Shown here: positions 23,499 through 30,967 of the stretch, piece by piece
Position numbering within the stretch: the first letter of the stretch is position 1
How the letters are laid out: every line of letters begins with the position of its first letter
DNA from: Streptomyces ortus
Lineage (GTDB): Bacteria; Actinomycetota; Actinomycetes; Streptomycetales; Streptomycetaceae
Assembly (NCBI RefSeq): GCF_026341275.1
Contig: NZ_JAIFZO010000002.1
Location: forward strand, 6,416,118-6,480,117
Direction of reading: 5' to 3'
Length of the DNA: 64,000 nucleotides
Translations under genes and position numbers: made by a program
The notes under the pieces: generated by a model
Database searches by the model: none
What the model was told of the DNA's origin: nothing
The model's input: the letters and a program-made list of their open reading frames with translations, nothing else

Positions 23499-26363
23499 CT
23501 ACGGCAGGGTCCACTTCTGGTTGGCGGCTGTGTGGCAGGTCCACAGATGGACGGCTGTTCCGTCGTTCCAGGTGCTGCCCGACGCGTCGAGGCATTTGCC
23601 GGACTGCGGGTTGCGGACGGTGCCGTCGCTCTGGGCGGCCCAGGTCTGGGCACCGCTGCCGTTGCACGTCCAGAGCTGGATCTTCGTGCCGTCGGCGGTG
23701 GCTCCGCCGCTGATGTCCAGGCACTTGCCGAGTGCCTTGAGTGTGCCGTCGCCTCCGACGGTCCACTTCTGGGCGCCGGATCCGTTGCAGGTCCAGATCT
23801 GGACCTTGGTGCCGTCGGCGGTCTGGGCGTTGTCGATGTCCAGGCACTTGCCGCCCACGCCCTTCACCTCACCGGTGCGGGCGGCGCCGCCGGCGGTGGC
23901 GAAGGAGAACTCGTCCACGTCGAAGAGCGCGCCACTGCCGCCCTTGAAGACGAGGTGGAGGGAGGTGGAAGCGGTGGGCTGGTTGCTCAGCGCGGCCGTC
24001 ACGTCCTGGAAGGTCTCCCAGTCGCCGGTCACCGGCACGGTCGCCGTGCCGAGCAGGGTGCCGGTCGTGGAACCGGCGCGGACCTCGATGGTGCCGCCCG
24101 CGCCCGCCGACGAGACCCGGGCGGTGAACCGCGTCGCGTTGCCGAGGGCGTACGGCTCGAAGGAGATCCAGTCGTTGTTCTCGATGTTGCCGACGGTCTT
24201 GCCGCCGTGCGCGGAGGTGTGGGAGATGACGTCGACGCCCGCGGAGTCGCCGTAGTGCTCGCCCTGCCGGTGGCTGGGCTGGACGACGTGCTGGTCGTGC
24301 GCCGTCAGCGCGGGCTGGCCGCCGGCGCCCTTGTCGGTGTACTCGGCGTCGAGCACCCCGAAGATGTTGGCGTTGGGGTCGTGCTCGCCGTCCGCCAGGG
24401 TCTGCAGGGTCCCGGTGCACCCGGTGGCCGAGGTCTGCGGATGACCGTGGCTGTCGTGGCCGACGATGAAGGTGACCTTCACCTTGGAGCAGTCGATCGT
24501 CCCGCCGGCGCTGTCTTCGGGGTCGGTCACCGTCACCTTGAACGGGATGGCGGCGCCGAAGTCGTGAATGCTGCCGTCCAGGGGCAGGTCGAGTTTCACG
24601 GTGGGCGCGGTGTTCCCCACCGTGACCTGCACGGAGGCGCTGCCGGACTTGCCGGTGCCGTCCGTGACGGTCAGCGTGGCCGTGTACTGGCCGTTGGTCG
24701 TGTAGGTGTGGGAGGGATTGGCTGCGGTCGAGGTGGAGCCGTCGCCGAAGTTCCAGGCGTAGCTCAGGGTGTCGCCGTCCGGATCGGTGCTGCCCGCCGA
24801 GGAGAACGCGACGGCCAGCGGCGCCTTGCCCGAGGTGACGTTCGCCTTCGCCTCCGCGGTCGGGGCGACGCCGCCCGTGACGTGGTCGATGCGGTACAGC
24901 GCGGAGTTCGCGTCACCGTTGAAGTAGCCGGTGCCGTAGTCGAGGACGTACAGGGCGCCGTCGGGGCCGAAGGCCATGTCCATCACCTGGGTGCCGCTCC
25001 AGGGCACGGAGTTGATGGACTGCACCGTGCCGTCCCCGCTCGCCTCGATGCGCTTGATCCAGCGGCGGCCGAACTCACCGGCGAAGAAGTCGCCGTCGTA
25101 CTCCTGCGGGAACTTCACCTCGGAGGTGGAGTTCGCGTCGTAGCGGTAGACCGGGCCGCCCATCGGGGACTCCGAGCCGTTGCCGAACTCCGGGACGGAC
25201 GCGCCGTCGTACGGGATCCAGGCGGGCTGGACCGGCGGCAGGCTGGTGAGGCCGGTGTTGCGGGGTGAAGTGTTCGTGGGCGCCGAGCAGTTGAAGGCGG
25301 ACCCCGAGGCGCCGGTGGCGAAGTCGTAGTCGATGTAGGCGTCGTTCTTGCCGGTGCAGTACGGCCAGCCGAAGTTCCCGGCCTTGGTGATCCGGTTGAA
25401 CTCCACCTGCCCACCCGGCCCGCGTGTGGGGCTCGCGGTGCCGGCGTCGGGGCCGTAGTCGCCGAGGTAGACGATGCCGGTGGCCTTGTCGACGCTCATC
25501 CGGAAGGGGTTGCGGAAGCCCATCGCGTAGATCTCGGGACGGGTCTTGGCGGTCCCGGAGGGGAAGAGATTGCCGCTCGGTATCGAGTAGGACCCGTCCG
25601 CGTTGACCTTGATCCGCAGGACCTTGCCGCGCAGGTCGTTGGTGTTGCCCGCGGAGCGCTGCGCGTCGAAGGCGGGGTTGCGGGTGGCGCGCTCGTCGAT
25701 CGGGGTGTAGCTGTCCGAGGCGAACGGGTTGGTGTCGTCGCCGGTGGACAGATACAGGTTTCCCGCCGCGTCGAAGTCGATGTCGCCGCCGACGTGGCAG
25801 CAGAGACCGCGGGAGGCGGGCACGTCGAGGATCTTCTTCTCGCTGGCGGCGTCGAGAGTGCCATCGGTCTTCAGAACGAACCGCGACAGCCGGTTGACCC
25901 CGTCGAAGGGGGCGAAGTCGGCGGCGCCGCCGTCGGAGGGGGCGTCACCGGCGGGTGTGCTGAGCGGGGGCGCGTAGTACAGGAAGATCTGCCGGTTGGA
26001 GGCGAAACCGGGGTCCACGGCAACGCCCTGAAGCCCCTCCTCGTCATGGTTGTAGACATCCAGCTTGCCCGCGACGGAGGTGGTTCCGGCCGCGTTCGTC
26101 AGACGGAGCGTGCCGTCCCGGGAGGTGTGCAGGACCGAGCGGTCCGGCAGCACGGCCAGGGTCATGGGCTCGCCCGTCTCGGCCACCCCCTTGGCGAGCG
26201 TGACCTGCTGGAACTCGACGGCGGCCTTGGATCCGCCGGCCGGATCCGCGGGTCGCGCGGGGTGCGCGGCGGCCGGGGAGATGGGCAGCAGACAGCCGAC
26301 GGCAACGGCCGCGGCGGTCAGCAGATGACGGACACGTCTGTGTCCGAGCGGTTTCGTGCGCAC
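23499..26363 (-). CDS. secreted PQQ-type sugar dehydrogenase with PKD, CBM6-like and ricin domains
   Basis: The 954-residue exported multidomain protein has a signal peptide (about 1-33), then a soluble glucose/sorbosone dehydrogenase beta-propeller (about 50-460; NHDEEGLQGVAVDPGF, LYLSTGDDTNP, GKVLRIKVNADGSY, GFRNPFRMSVD). A PKD domain follows (about 478-560; SYAWNFGDGSTSTAANPSHTY), then a linking beta domain, a CBM6-like jelly roll (about 690-815) and a ricin beta-trefoil (about 825-954). The family oxidises sugars or sugar polymers using PQQ, or is cofactor-less in some members. GTG 26363 is chosen because GGGAG lies 6 nt upstream and an ideal signal peptide follows. It is transcribed ahead of, and probably with, the ThuA-DUF1080 gene. 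Confidence 0.9.
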   Translation of the reverse strand: MRTKPLGHRRVRHLLTAAAVAVGCLLPISPAAAHPARPADPAGGSKAAVEFQQVTLAKGVAETGEPMTLAVLPDRSVLHTSRDGTLRLTNAAGTTSVAGKLDVYNHDEEGLQGVAVDPGFASNRQIFLYYAPPLSTPAGDAPSDGGAADFAPFDGVNRLSRFVLKTDGTLDAASEKKILDVPASRGLCCHVGGDIDFDAAGNLYLSTGDDTNPFASDSYTPIDERATRNPAFDAQRSAGNTNDLRGKVLRIKVNADGSYSIPSGNLFPSGTAKTRPEIYAMGFRNPFRMSVDKATGIVYLGDYGPDAGTASPTRGPGGQVEFNRITKAGNFGWPYCTGKNDAYIDYDFATGASGSAFNCSAPTNTSPRNTGLTSLPPVQPAWIPYDGASVPEFGNGSESPMGGPVYRYDANSTSEVKFPQEYDGDFFAGEFGRRWIKRIEASGDGTVQSINSVPWSGTQVMDMAFGPDGALYVLDYGTGYFNGDANSALYRIDHVTGGVAPTAEAKANVTSGKAPLAVAFSSAGSTDPDGDTLSYAWNFGDGSTSTAANPSHTYTTNGQYTATLTVTDGTGKSGSASVQVTVGNTAPTVKLDLPLDGSIHDFGAAIPFKVTVTDPEDSAGGTIDCSKVKVTFIVGHDSHGHPQTSATGCTGTLQTLADGEHDPNANIFGVLDAEYTDKGAGGQPALTAHDQHVVQPSHRQGEHYGDSAGVDVISHTSAHGGKTVGNIENNDWISFEPYALGNATRFTARVSSAGAGGTIEVRAGSTTGTLLGTATVPVTGDWETFQDVTAALSNQPTASTSLHLVFKGGSGALFDVDEFSFATAGGAARTGEVKGVGGKCLDIDNAQTADGTKVQIWTCNGSGAQKWTVGGDGTLKALGKCLDISGGATADGTKIQLWTCNGSGAQTWAAQSDGTVRNPQSGKCLDASGSTWNDGTAVHLWTCHTAANQKWTLP
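23502..23874. repeat. ricin-domain duplication, copy 2
   Basis: This is the partner of 21715-22087. It encodes the terminal beta-trefoil of the PQQ-type dehydrogenase. Protein sequences of the two lectin modules are nearly identical, so both enzymes should be targeted to the same carbohydrate. Confidence 0.9.
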
Positions 26364-26581
26364 AGAGGTCTCCCATAGGGGGTGGGATGACGGCAGCCCT
26401 GACCGGACTGCCAAGCGGTGCACAGGCGCGCGCCGTCGCGCCGTCGTCACCGGTCGCAGCGCTATGACCGGTTCATTTCAAGGAAGTTAGCGAGCTTTGT
26501 CGAACGCCGTAACCCATCGAGCACAACTTCCCGACACTTTTTCCCCGCCGAGGACAAAGTGGGAAACTGGGATCGCCCGAT

Positions 26582-26613
26582 GCGTGATCCGGAACTGAGG
26601 CGGCGGATCACGC
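26582..26613 (-). terminator. hairpin after the homocysteine methyltransferase gene
   Basis: GCGTGATCCG (26582-26591) and CGGATCACGC (26604-26613) form a perfect 10-bp stem with a 12-nt loop, 56 bp beyond the mmuM stop codon in the direction of transcription. The rest of the 305-bp gap 26364-26668 is less GC-rich and must hold the dehydrogenase promoter; no gene is visible there. Confidence 0.65.
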
Positions 26614-26668
26614 GGGCGGCGCGGGGCCGGTCCGCGGCGGCGTGTCGTCGGCCGCTCCGAGCCTGCCT

Positions 26669-27628
26669 CTAGGTGACCGGTCCGAGGGTGTCGGTGATCG
26701 CGGAGATCGCCTCCGGTCCCACCCGGCAGCACCCGCCGATCAACCGTGCCCCGGCGTGCTCCCAGGCGACGACCTGCTCCGGTGCGAACGTGGAGCGCCC
26801 TCGCCAGGCGCGCGCCTGCGCGTCCCAGGTCTCGCCGCTGTTCGGGTAGACGACGACCGGCTTGCCGGTGACCCGCGCGGCGGTCGCCACCGCGGCGTCC
26901 ACGTCCTCGGGGGCGCAGCAGTTGACGCCGACCGCGATCACTTCGTCGGCGTCGGCGGCCACCGCGAAGGCCTCCTCCAGTGGCTGCCCGGCCCGTGTCC
27001 GCCCATCCGCCACGCTGTACGACAGCCACGCGGGCACGCCGAGCCCCCGCACCGCCCGCACCAGGGCCCGCGCCTCATCGGCATCCGGCACGGTCTCCAG
27101 GGCCAGCACGTCAGGGCGGGCCCGGGCCAGCACCTCCACCCGGGGCCGGTGGAAACGCTCCAGTTCGGCCACGCTCAGCCCGTACCGCCCCCGGTACTCG
27201 GAGCCGTCCGCGAGCATCGCCCCGTACGGGCCCACGGACGCCGCCACCCACAGCGGCCCGCGCGCACCCCGCACCCCGGCCTGCCGGGCGGCCTCCCGCG
27301 CGAGTCCGACGCTCAGCCCGAGGAGTTCGGCCGCACGCTCCCGGGAGATACCGCGCCGGGCGAAGCCCTCGAAGGTGGCCTGGTAGCTGGCCGTGATCGC
27401 CACGTTCGCACCGGCCTCGAAGTAGGCGAGATGCGCCTCGGTGACCGCTTCGGGCCGCTCCACGAGCAGCCGCGCCGACCACAGCTCGTCGCTCAGATCG
27501 TGCCCGGCGGCCCGCAGCTGATTGGACAGCCCACCGTCGAGAACGACCGTGCCGGCCCCGCCGGCGAGCACGTCGGCGAGGGAGCGGGCGGTGCCGGGGG
27601 AGGCGTCGGGGGATCGGTCGCTGCTCAT
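26669..27628 (-). CDS. mmuM: homocysteine S-methyltransferase
   Basis: The 319-residue TIM-barrel enzyme of the Pfam S-methyl_trans family transfers a methyl group from S-methylmethionine (or S-adenosylmethionine) to homocysteine, giving methionine. The zinc-binding cysteines are present: Cys237 in GVNCC and Cys300-Cys301 in GGCCRVGP. The N-terminal LDGGLSNQLRAAG segment and SYQATFEGF match MmuM. Length is typical, and there is no cobalamin domain as in MetH. ATG 27628 starts the frame. It stands alone between the PQQ-dehydrogenase promoter and a divergent GH43 gene, with its own terminator. Confidence 0.94.
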   Translation of the reverse strand: MSSDRSPDASPGTARSLADVLAGGAGTVVLDGGLSNQLRAAGHDLSDELWSARLLVERPEAVTEAHLAYFEAGANVAITASYQATFEGFARRGISRERAAELLGLSVGLAREAARQAGVRGARGPLWVAASVGPYGAMLADGSEYRGRYGLSVAELERFHRPRVEVLARARPDVLALETVPDADEARALVRAVRGLGVPAWLSYSVADGRTRAGQPLEEAFAVAADADEVIAVGVNCCAPEDVDAAVATAARVTGKPVVVYPNSGETWDAQARAWRGRSTFAPEQVVAWEHAGARLIGGCCRVGPEAISAITDTLGPVT

Positions 27629-27775
27629 GCCCCGACGCTAGCCGAAGCGCGACCGGACCCCTTTCCATCGGATCGCTCCCGACCCGTTGACCTCCTCGTA
27701 CTACGCCCTTACCTTTTCGGCGTTCGGGATGACAGATGTTGTGCGAAATGCCGAACATTTCTGTTCGTTTTTGTG

Positions 27776-27837
27776 TCCCCCGCCCCCGCCCCCGCCCCCG
27801 GTCCCTGTGCCCGTCCCCGTCCCCGTCCCCGTCCCCG
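27776..27837. repeat. hexanucleotide microsatellite, CCCCCG and TCCCCG units
   Basis: Three CCCCCG units (after a TCCCCG) and four perfect TCCCCG units (27814-27837) are separated by a short imperfect stretch. The array ends where the ribosome binding site of the GH43 gene begins, within its 5' untranslated region. The complementary strand has many G4 runs and could form quadruplexes. Slippage here would change leader length. Confidence 0.85.
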
Positions 27838-27853
27838 AAGGAGCGTGCCTGAG

Positions 27854-29266
27854 ATGAGACGTCTGTACGCCGTACTCCTCGCCCTCTGTCTGGCCCTCGC
27901 CGGTGCCCTCGGCACCGCAGGTCCGGCCCAGGCCGCCGCCTGGACCATCGTGAACGGCACGCAGTTCACCGACACCGGCGGCAGCCCGGTGCACGCCCAC
28001 GGCGGCGGAGTCGTCAAGGTCGGCTCGTACTACTACTGGTTCGGGGAGAACCGGAACGCCGACAACACCTTCCGGTACGTGGACGCCTACCGCTCCACGG
28101 ACCTGAAGAACTGGGAGTTCCGCAACCACGTCCTGACCGAGGCGAGCGACCCGGAGCTGGCGACCGCGAACATCGAGCGGCCCAAGGTCATGTACAACGC
28201 GTCCACCGGCAAGTTCGTGATGTGGATGCACAAGGAGAACGGTGTCGACTACGGCGAGGCCCGCGCGGCGGTCGCCGTGTCGGACACGGTCGACGGCACC
28301 TACGCCTGGCAGGGCAGCTTCCGCCCGCTCGGCACGCACATGTCCCGTGACCTCACGGTGTTCGTCGACACGGACGGCGCGGGGTATATGGTCTCGGCCG
28401 CCCGCGAGAACTACGACCTGCAGATCTACCGGCTGACCGCCGACTACACCGGTATCGCCGCTCTGGTCGCCGACCCCTGGCACGGCGGCCACCGCGAGGC
28501 ACCGGCCCTCTTCAAGCGCAACGGCGTCTACTTCATGCTGACTTCGGGGGCGACGGGCTGGAGCGCCAACCAGCAGCAGTACGCCACGGCGACCTCGATC
28601 GCGGGCCCCTGGACCGCGATGGCGAACGTCGGCGACTCCACGACGTACAACTCGCAGACGGCCTTCGTCCTGCCCGTGCAGGGGAGTTCGGCCACCTCCT
28701 ACCTCTACCTGGGCGACCGCTGGGGCAACTCCTTCGGCGGTACCGTCAACGACAGCCGTTACGTCTGGCTGCCGCTGGCCTTCCCCAGCTCGACCACGAT
28801 GTCCATGTCCTGGTCGCCGGAGGTCACCGTCGACACGGCCGCCGGGACCGTCACCGGGACGAGCGCCACGTACAACTCGCTCATCGCGCGGCACTCCTCC
28901 AAGTGCGCCGACGTGACCAGCCAGTCGCTGTGGGCCGGGGCCCAGATCAAGCAGTACACCTGCAACGGCGGCACCAACCAGAAGTACTGGTTCAAGTCGG
29001 TCGGCGGCGGTTACCACCAGCTGGCCGTGCGGGGCAGTTCCCTGTGCGTGCAGGAGAACGCGAGCACCGTCACGCAGGAGAACTGCAGTGGCTCGGCGAC
29101 CGCCCAGCAGTGGTCGCTCACCACCACCGGCTCCTACGTCAACATCAAGTCGCGAGCCACCGGCGAGTGCCTGGACGTGAACGGCGCGTCCACCGCGGAC
29201 TCCGCCGCGCTCATCACGTACACCTGCAACGGGGCGACCAACCAGCAGTGGACCCAGGGCAGTTGA
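27854..29266 (+). CDS. secreted GH43 glycoside hydrolase with ricin lectin domain
   Basis: The 470-residue exported protein has a signal peptide (1-28), then a five-bladed GH43 propeller (about 35-335) beginning with TQFTDTGGSPVHAHGGGVVK and containing YYWFGENRNADNTF and NIERPKVMYNASTGKFVMW. The C-terminal ricin/CBM13 trefoil (about 345-470) repeats CNGGTNQKYW and CNGATNQQW. The combination resembles GH43 subfamily 24 exo-beta-1,3-galactanases, which attack arabinogalactan side chains. That specificity is a family-level guess. ATG 27854 has GAAGGAG upstream, right after the hexanucleotide array. Its lectin module differs from the two in the upstream carbohydrate genes, so it arose separately. 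Confidence 0.9.
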   Translation: MRRLYAVLLALCLALAGALGTAGPAQAAAWTIVNGTQFTDTGGSPVHAHGGGVVKVGSYYYWFGENRNADNTFRYVDAYRSTDLKNWEFRNHVLTEASDPELATANIERPKVMYNASTGKFVMWMHKENGVDYGEARAAVAVSDTVDGTYAWQGSFRPLGTHMSRDLTVFVDTDGAGYMVSAARENYDLQIYRLTADYTGIAALVADPWHGGHREAPALFKRNGVYFMLTSGATGWSANQQQYATATSIAGPWTAMANVGDSTTYNSQTAFVLPVQGSSATSYLYLGDRWGNSFGGTVNDSRYVWLPLAFPSSTTMSMSWSPEVTVDTAAGTVTGTSATYNSLIARHSSKCADVTSQSLWAGAQIKQYTCNGGTNQKYWFKSVGGGYHQLAVRGSSLCVQENASTVTQENCSGSATAQQWSLTTTGSYVNIKSRATGECLDVNGASTADSAALITYTCNGATNQQWTQGS

Positions 29267-29290
29267 GCGCGCGACACTCGACGGTCACAC

Positions 29291-29612
29291 CGCCGGCCGC
29301 GCCGCGAGGGCGACCTGGTCCTCATCCAGCTCGCCCACAACGACAAACAGACGGACGAGCCGACGTGCCGCGCGCATCTCGAAACGCTCGTCGCGGGCGT
29401 ACGGGAAGAGGGTGGGCGTCCGGTTCCGGTCACTCCGATCGTCCGTCGCCTGTTCAACGGCGACGGCACACCGAACAGCGGCACGGCCCTGCTGGTGCAC
29501 GGCCTCGGGGCGGACCACCCGGTCGTCACCCGCCCGGTCGACGGCGTACGCGGGACTCGTCCGCGACGAACTCCTTGCTCAAGGTCTGGTGCCGGAGCGC
29601 CTTGTGAGGTGA
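29291..29612 (+). pseudogene. rhamnogalacturonan acetylesterase-like SGNH hydrolase, decayed
   Basis: Frame 1 (from 29300) reads DLVLIQLAHNDKQTDEP, then HLETLVAGVREEGGRPVPVTP and IVRRLFNGDG, which match the middle of rhamnogalacturonan acetylesterases, including the Asn of block III (normally GHND, here AHND). Homology then jumps to another frame ending AYAGLVRDELLAQGLVPERLV and a stop at 29610-29612, the family's usual C-terminus. The N-terminal third with the catalytic GDS motif is missing. The gene was therefore truncated and frameshifted. It follows the GH43 gene by 24 bp, consistent with a former pectin/galactan degradation operon. Confidence 0.75.
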
Positions 29613-29656
29613 GCTTGGCGCCTGGGGCGTCCCGACCGGAACCGGGGCGCCTCAGG

Positions 29657-29688
29657 TGTACATCCGTGGGGCGACCCACGGATGTACA
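29657..29688. terminator. 14-bp perfect hairpin
   Basis: TGTACATCCGTGGG and its exact complement are separated by GCGA (29671-29674). It lies 44 bp after the pseudogene stop, marking the end of the GH43-esterase transcript and insulating the NUDIX gene. Confidence 0.75.
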
Positions 29689-29804
29689 CGCACAGCCGCA
29701 CGGCCGGCCCGGATCCGCCCCACCCGAGGGGCCTTCCTGGTAGCGTTGATGCTTTCGCGGGTATGAAACTCTGTGGACTCCGACCGGCGAGGGACCCAGG
29801 AATC

Positions 29805-30239
29805 ATGGACATCACCGGTAGTACGGGCAACACGAGCGGGAAGCGGCTGGCCGCGGCCGTCGTGATGCGCAAGGGCCTCGTCCTGCTGGTGCGCCGCAGT
29901 GAGACCGAGCGGTTCCTGCCCCGGGTGTGGGGCGTCCCCTGCGGAAAGCTGGAGCCCGGCGAAAGCCCCGAGGACGGTGTGCTGCGGGAGCTCAAGGAGG
30001 AGACCGGGCTGCTCGGCGAGGTCGTCCGCAAGGTCGGCGAATCGTCCTTCGTGAGCGAGTACCGCGGACAGGAGATCAAGAACTGTCAGGACAACTTCCT
30101 GGTCAGCCCCCTCTCCCGGCACATCACCCTCCCCGAGCCGGACCAGGACCACCGCTGGCTGAGCCCCGCCGACCTGCACACCGTCGACATCGACGACTAC
30201 AACGTCGACATCGTGCGTCAGGCCCTCACGAACTTCTGA
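29805..30239 (+). CDS. NUDIX hydrolase
   Basis: The 144-residue single-domain protein has a perfect Nudix box GX5EX7REXXEEXG spanning G47 to L69 (PCGKLEPGESPEDG, then RELKEETGL). It hydrolyses a nucleoside diphosphate linked to another moiety using Mg2+; the compound is unknown. ATG 29805 is preferred over longer in-frame extensions because the family core starts 12 residues later and a GGGACCCAGGA site precedes it. The 3' end overlaps the convergent cupin-like gene by 14 bp, an unusual tail-to-tail arrangement that could produce antisense control. Confidence 0.93.
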   Translation: MDITGSTGNTSGKRLAAAVVMRKGLVLLVRRSETERFLPRVWGVPCGKLEPGESPEDGVLRELKEETGLLGEVVRKVGESSFVSEYRGQEIKNCQDNFLVSPLSRHITLPEPDQDHRWLSPADLHTVDIDDYNVDIVRQALTNF

Positions 30240-30951
30240 GCAGCTCCGCAAGGGCGTCGAGCTCGCTCAGGTAGTCGTCCACCTCCAGCGGCACCTTCGG
30301 TACGGTCCCCGGGTGGGGCCCCGCCGCCGTGAACACGTCGGTGTGCCGCCGCCGTTCGTTCCCCGTCTCCAGGAAGAGCGTCACCGTCGGCTCGGGCGTG
30401 TCGCACCACGCCCGGTGCAGGGTGCGCGCGGGCAGGGCGTAGGTGCTGCCCGCCGCGTACTCCGCGACCTGGGTCAGCCGCAGCCGGGCCGGGCCCGTGG
30501 GCTCCAGCAGCCAGTCCGCCGAACCGTCCGCCAGGGACTCCTGGTACCGGTCCGCCGCGATCCCGCCGTCACCGCCGGGCGCGTACAGCTCCATCGCCAG
30601 CCGCCCCCGTACGACGGAGGAGGCGAGCGGGGAACGGTGGTTGTGGATGTCCTCCTTGCCGACCGCGCCGCGCCCCGGATGCCACAGATGGGCGCGCAGC
30701 ATGTGGCGCGGGCCGTCGTCGATGAGCAACAGCTTGTCGAAGCCGAGGACATGGCGGTACGAGAGCCGGGCACAGCCGTGCGGATCGCCCTCACCGGAGG
30801 CGAGTTCGGCGGTCAGCTCCAACAGGCGCTCGGGAGCGCCCAGTTCGGCCACCACCGCGCGGGCCGCCGCCAGCCGCTCGTGTTCCGGCAGTTCGCCGTC
30901 CAGCGTCTCGGTCAGCAACTGCCGTGCCGCCAGGACCTGTCGGCCACCCAT
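30226..30951 (-). CDS. hypothetical protein, cupin-like
   Basis: The 241-residue protein is not firmly assigned. The central part has a DIHNHRSPLASSVVRGRLAME segment followed by a YALPARTLHRAWCD segment, resembling the two histidine-bearing motifs of a cupin or metal-binding double-stranded beta-helix. The N-terminal 70 residues look helical. ATG 30951 (MGGRQVL) is chosen because GGGAGGA lies 6-7 nt upstream; an earlier ATG at 30975 lacks a site. It starts 17 bp behind the alpha/alpha-toroid gene's stop, so the two form an operon. It converges on the NUDIX gene with a 14-bp overlap. Confidence 0.7.
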   Translation of the reverse strand: MGGRQVLAARQLLTETLDGELPEHERLAAARAVVAELGAPERLLELTAELASGEGDPHGCARLSYRHVLGFDKLLLIDDGPRHMLRAHLWHPGRGAVGKEDIHNHRSPLASSVVRGRLAMELYAPGGDGGIAADRYQESLADGSADWLLEPTGPARLRLTQVAEYAAGSTYALPARTLHRAWCDTPEPTVTLFLETGNERRRHTDVFTAAGPHPGTVPKVPLEVDDYLSELDALAELLRSS

Positions 30952-30967
30952 GCACGTTCCTCCCGGC

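Noticed and set aside
23482..23847. Longer N-terminus of the ThuA-DUF1080 protein starting at 23847
   Set aside because: The extension is a same-strand alternate frame through the ricin domain of the neighbouring gene; a signal peptide and GGAGGAG site mark 23481 as the start.
26487..27029. Minus-strand open frame overlapping the start of the homocysteine methyltransferase end region
   Set aside because: It is an alternate frame of mmuM with no domain similarity.
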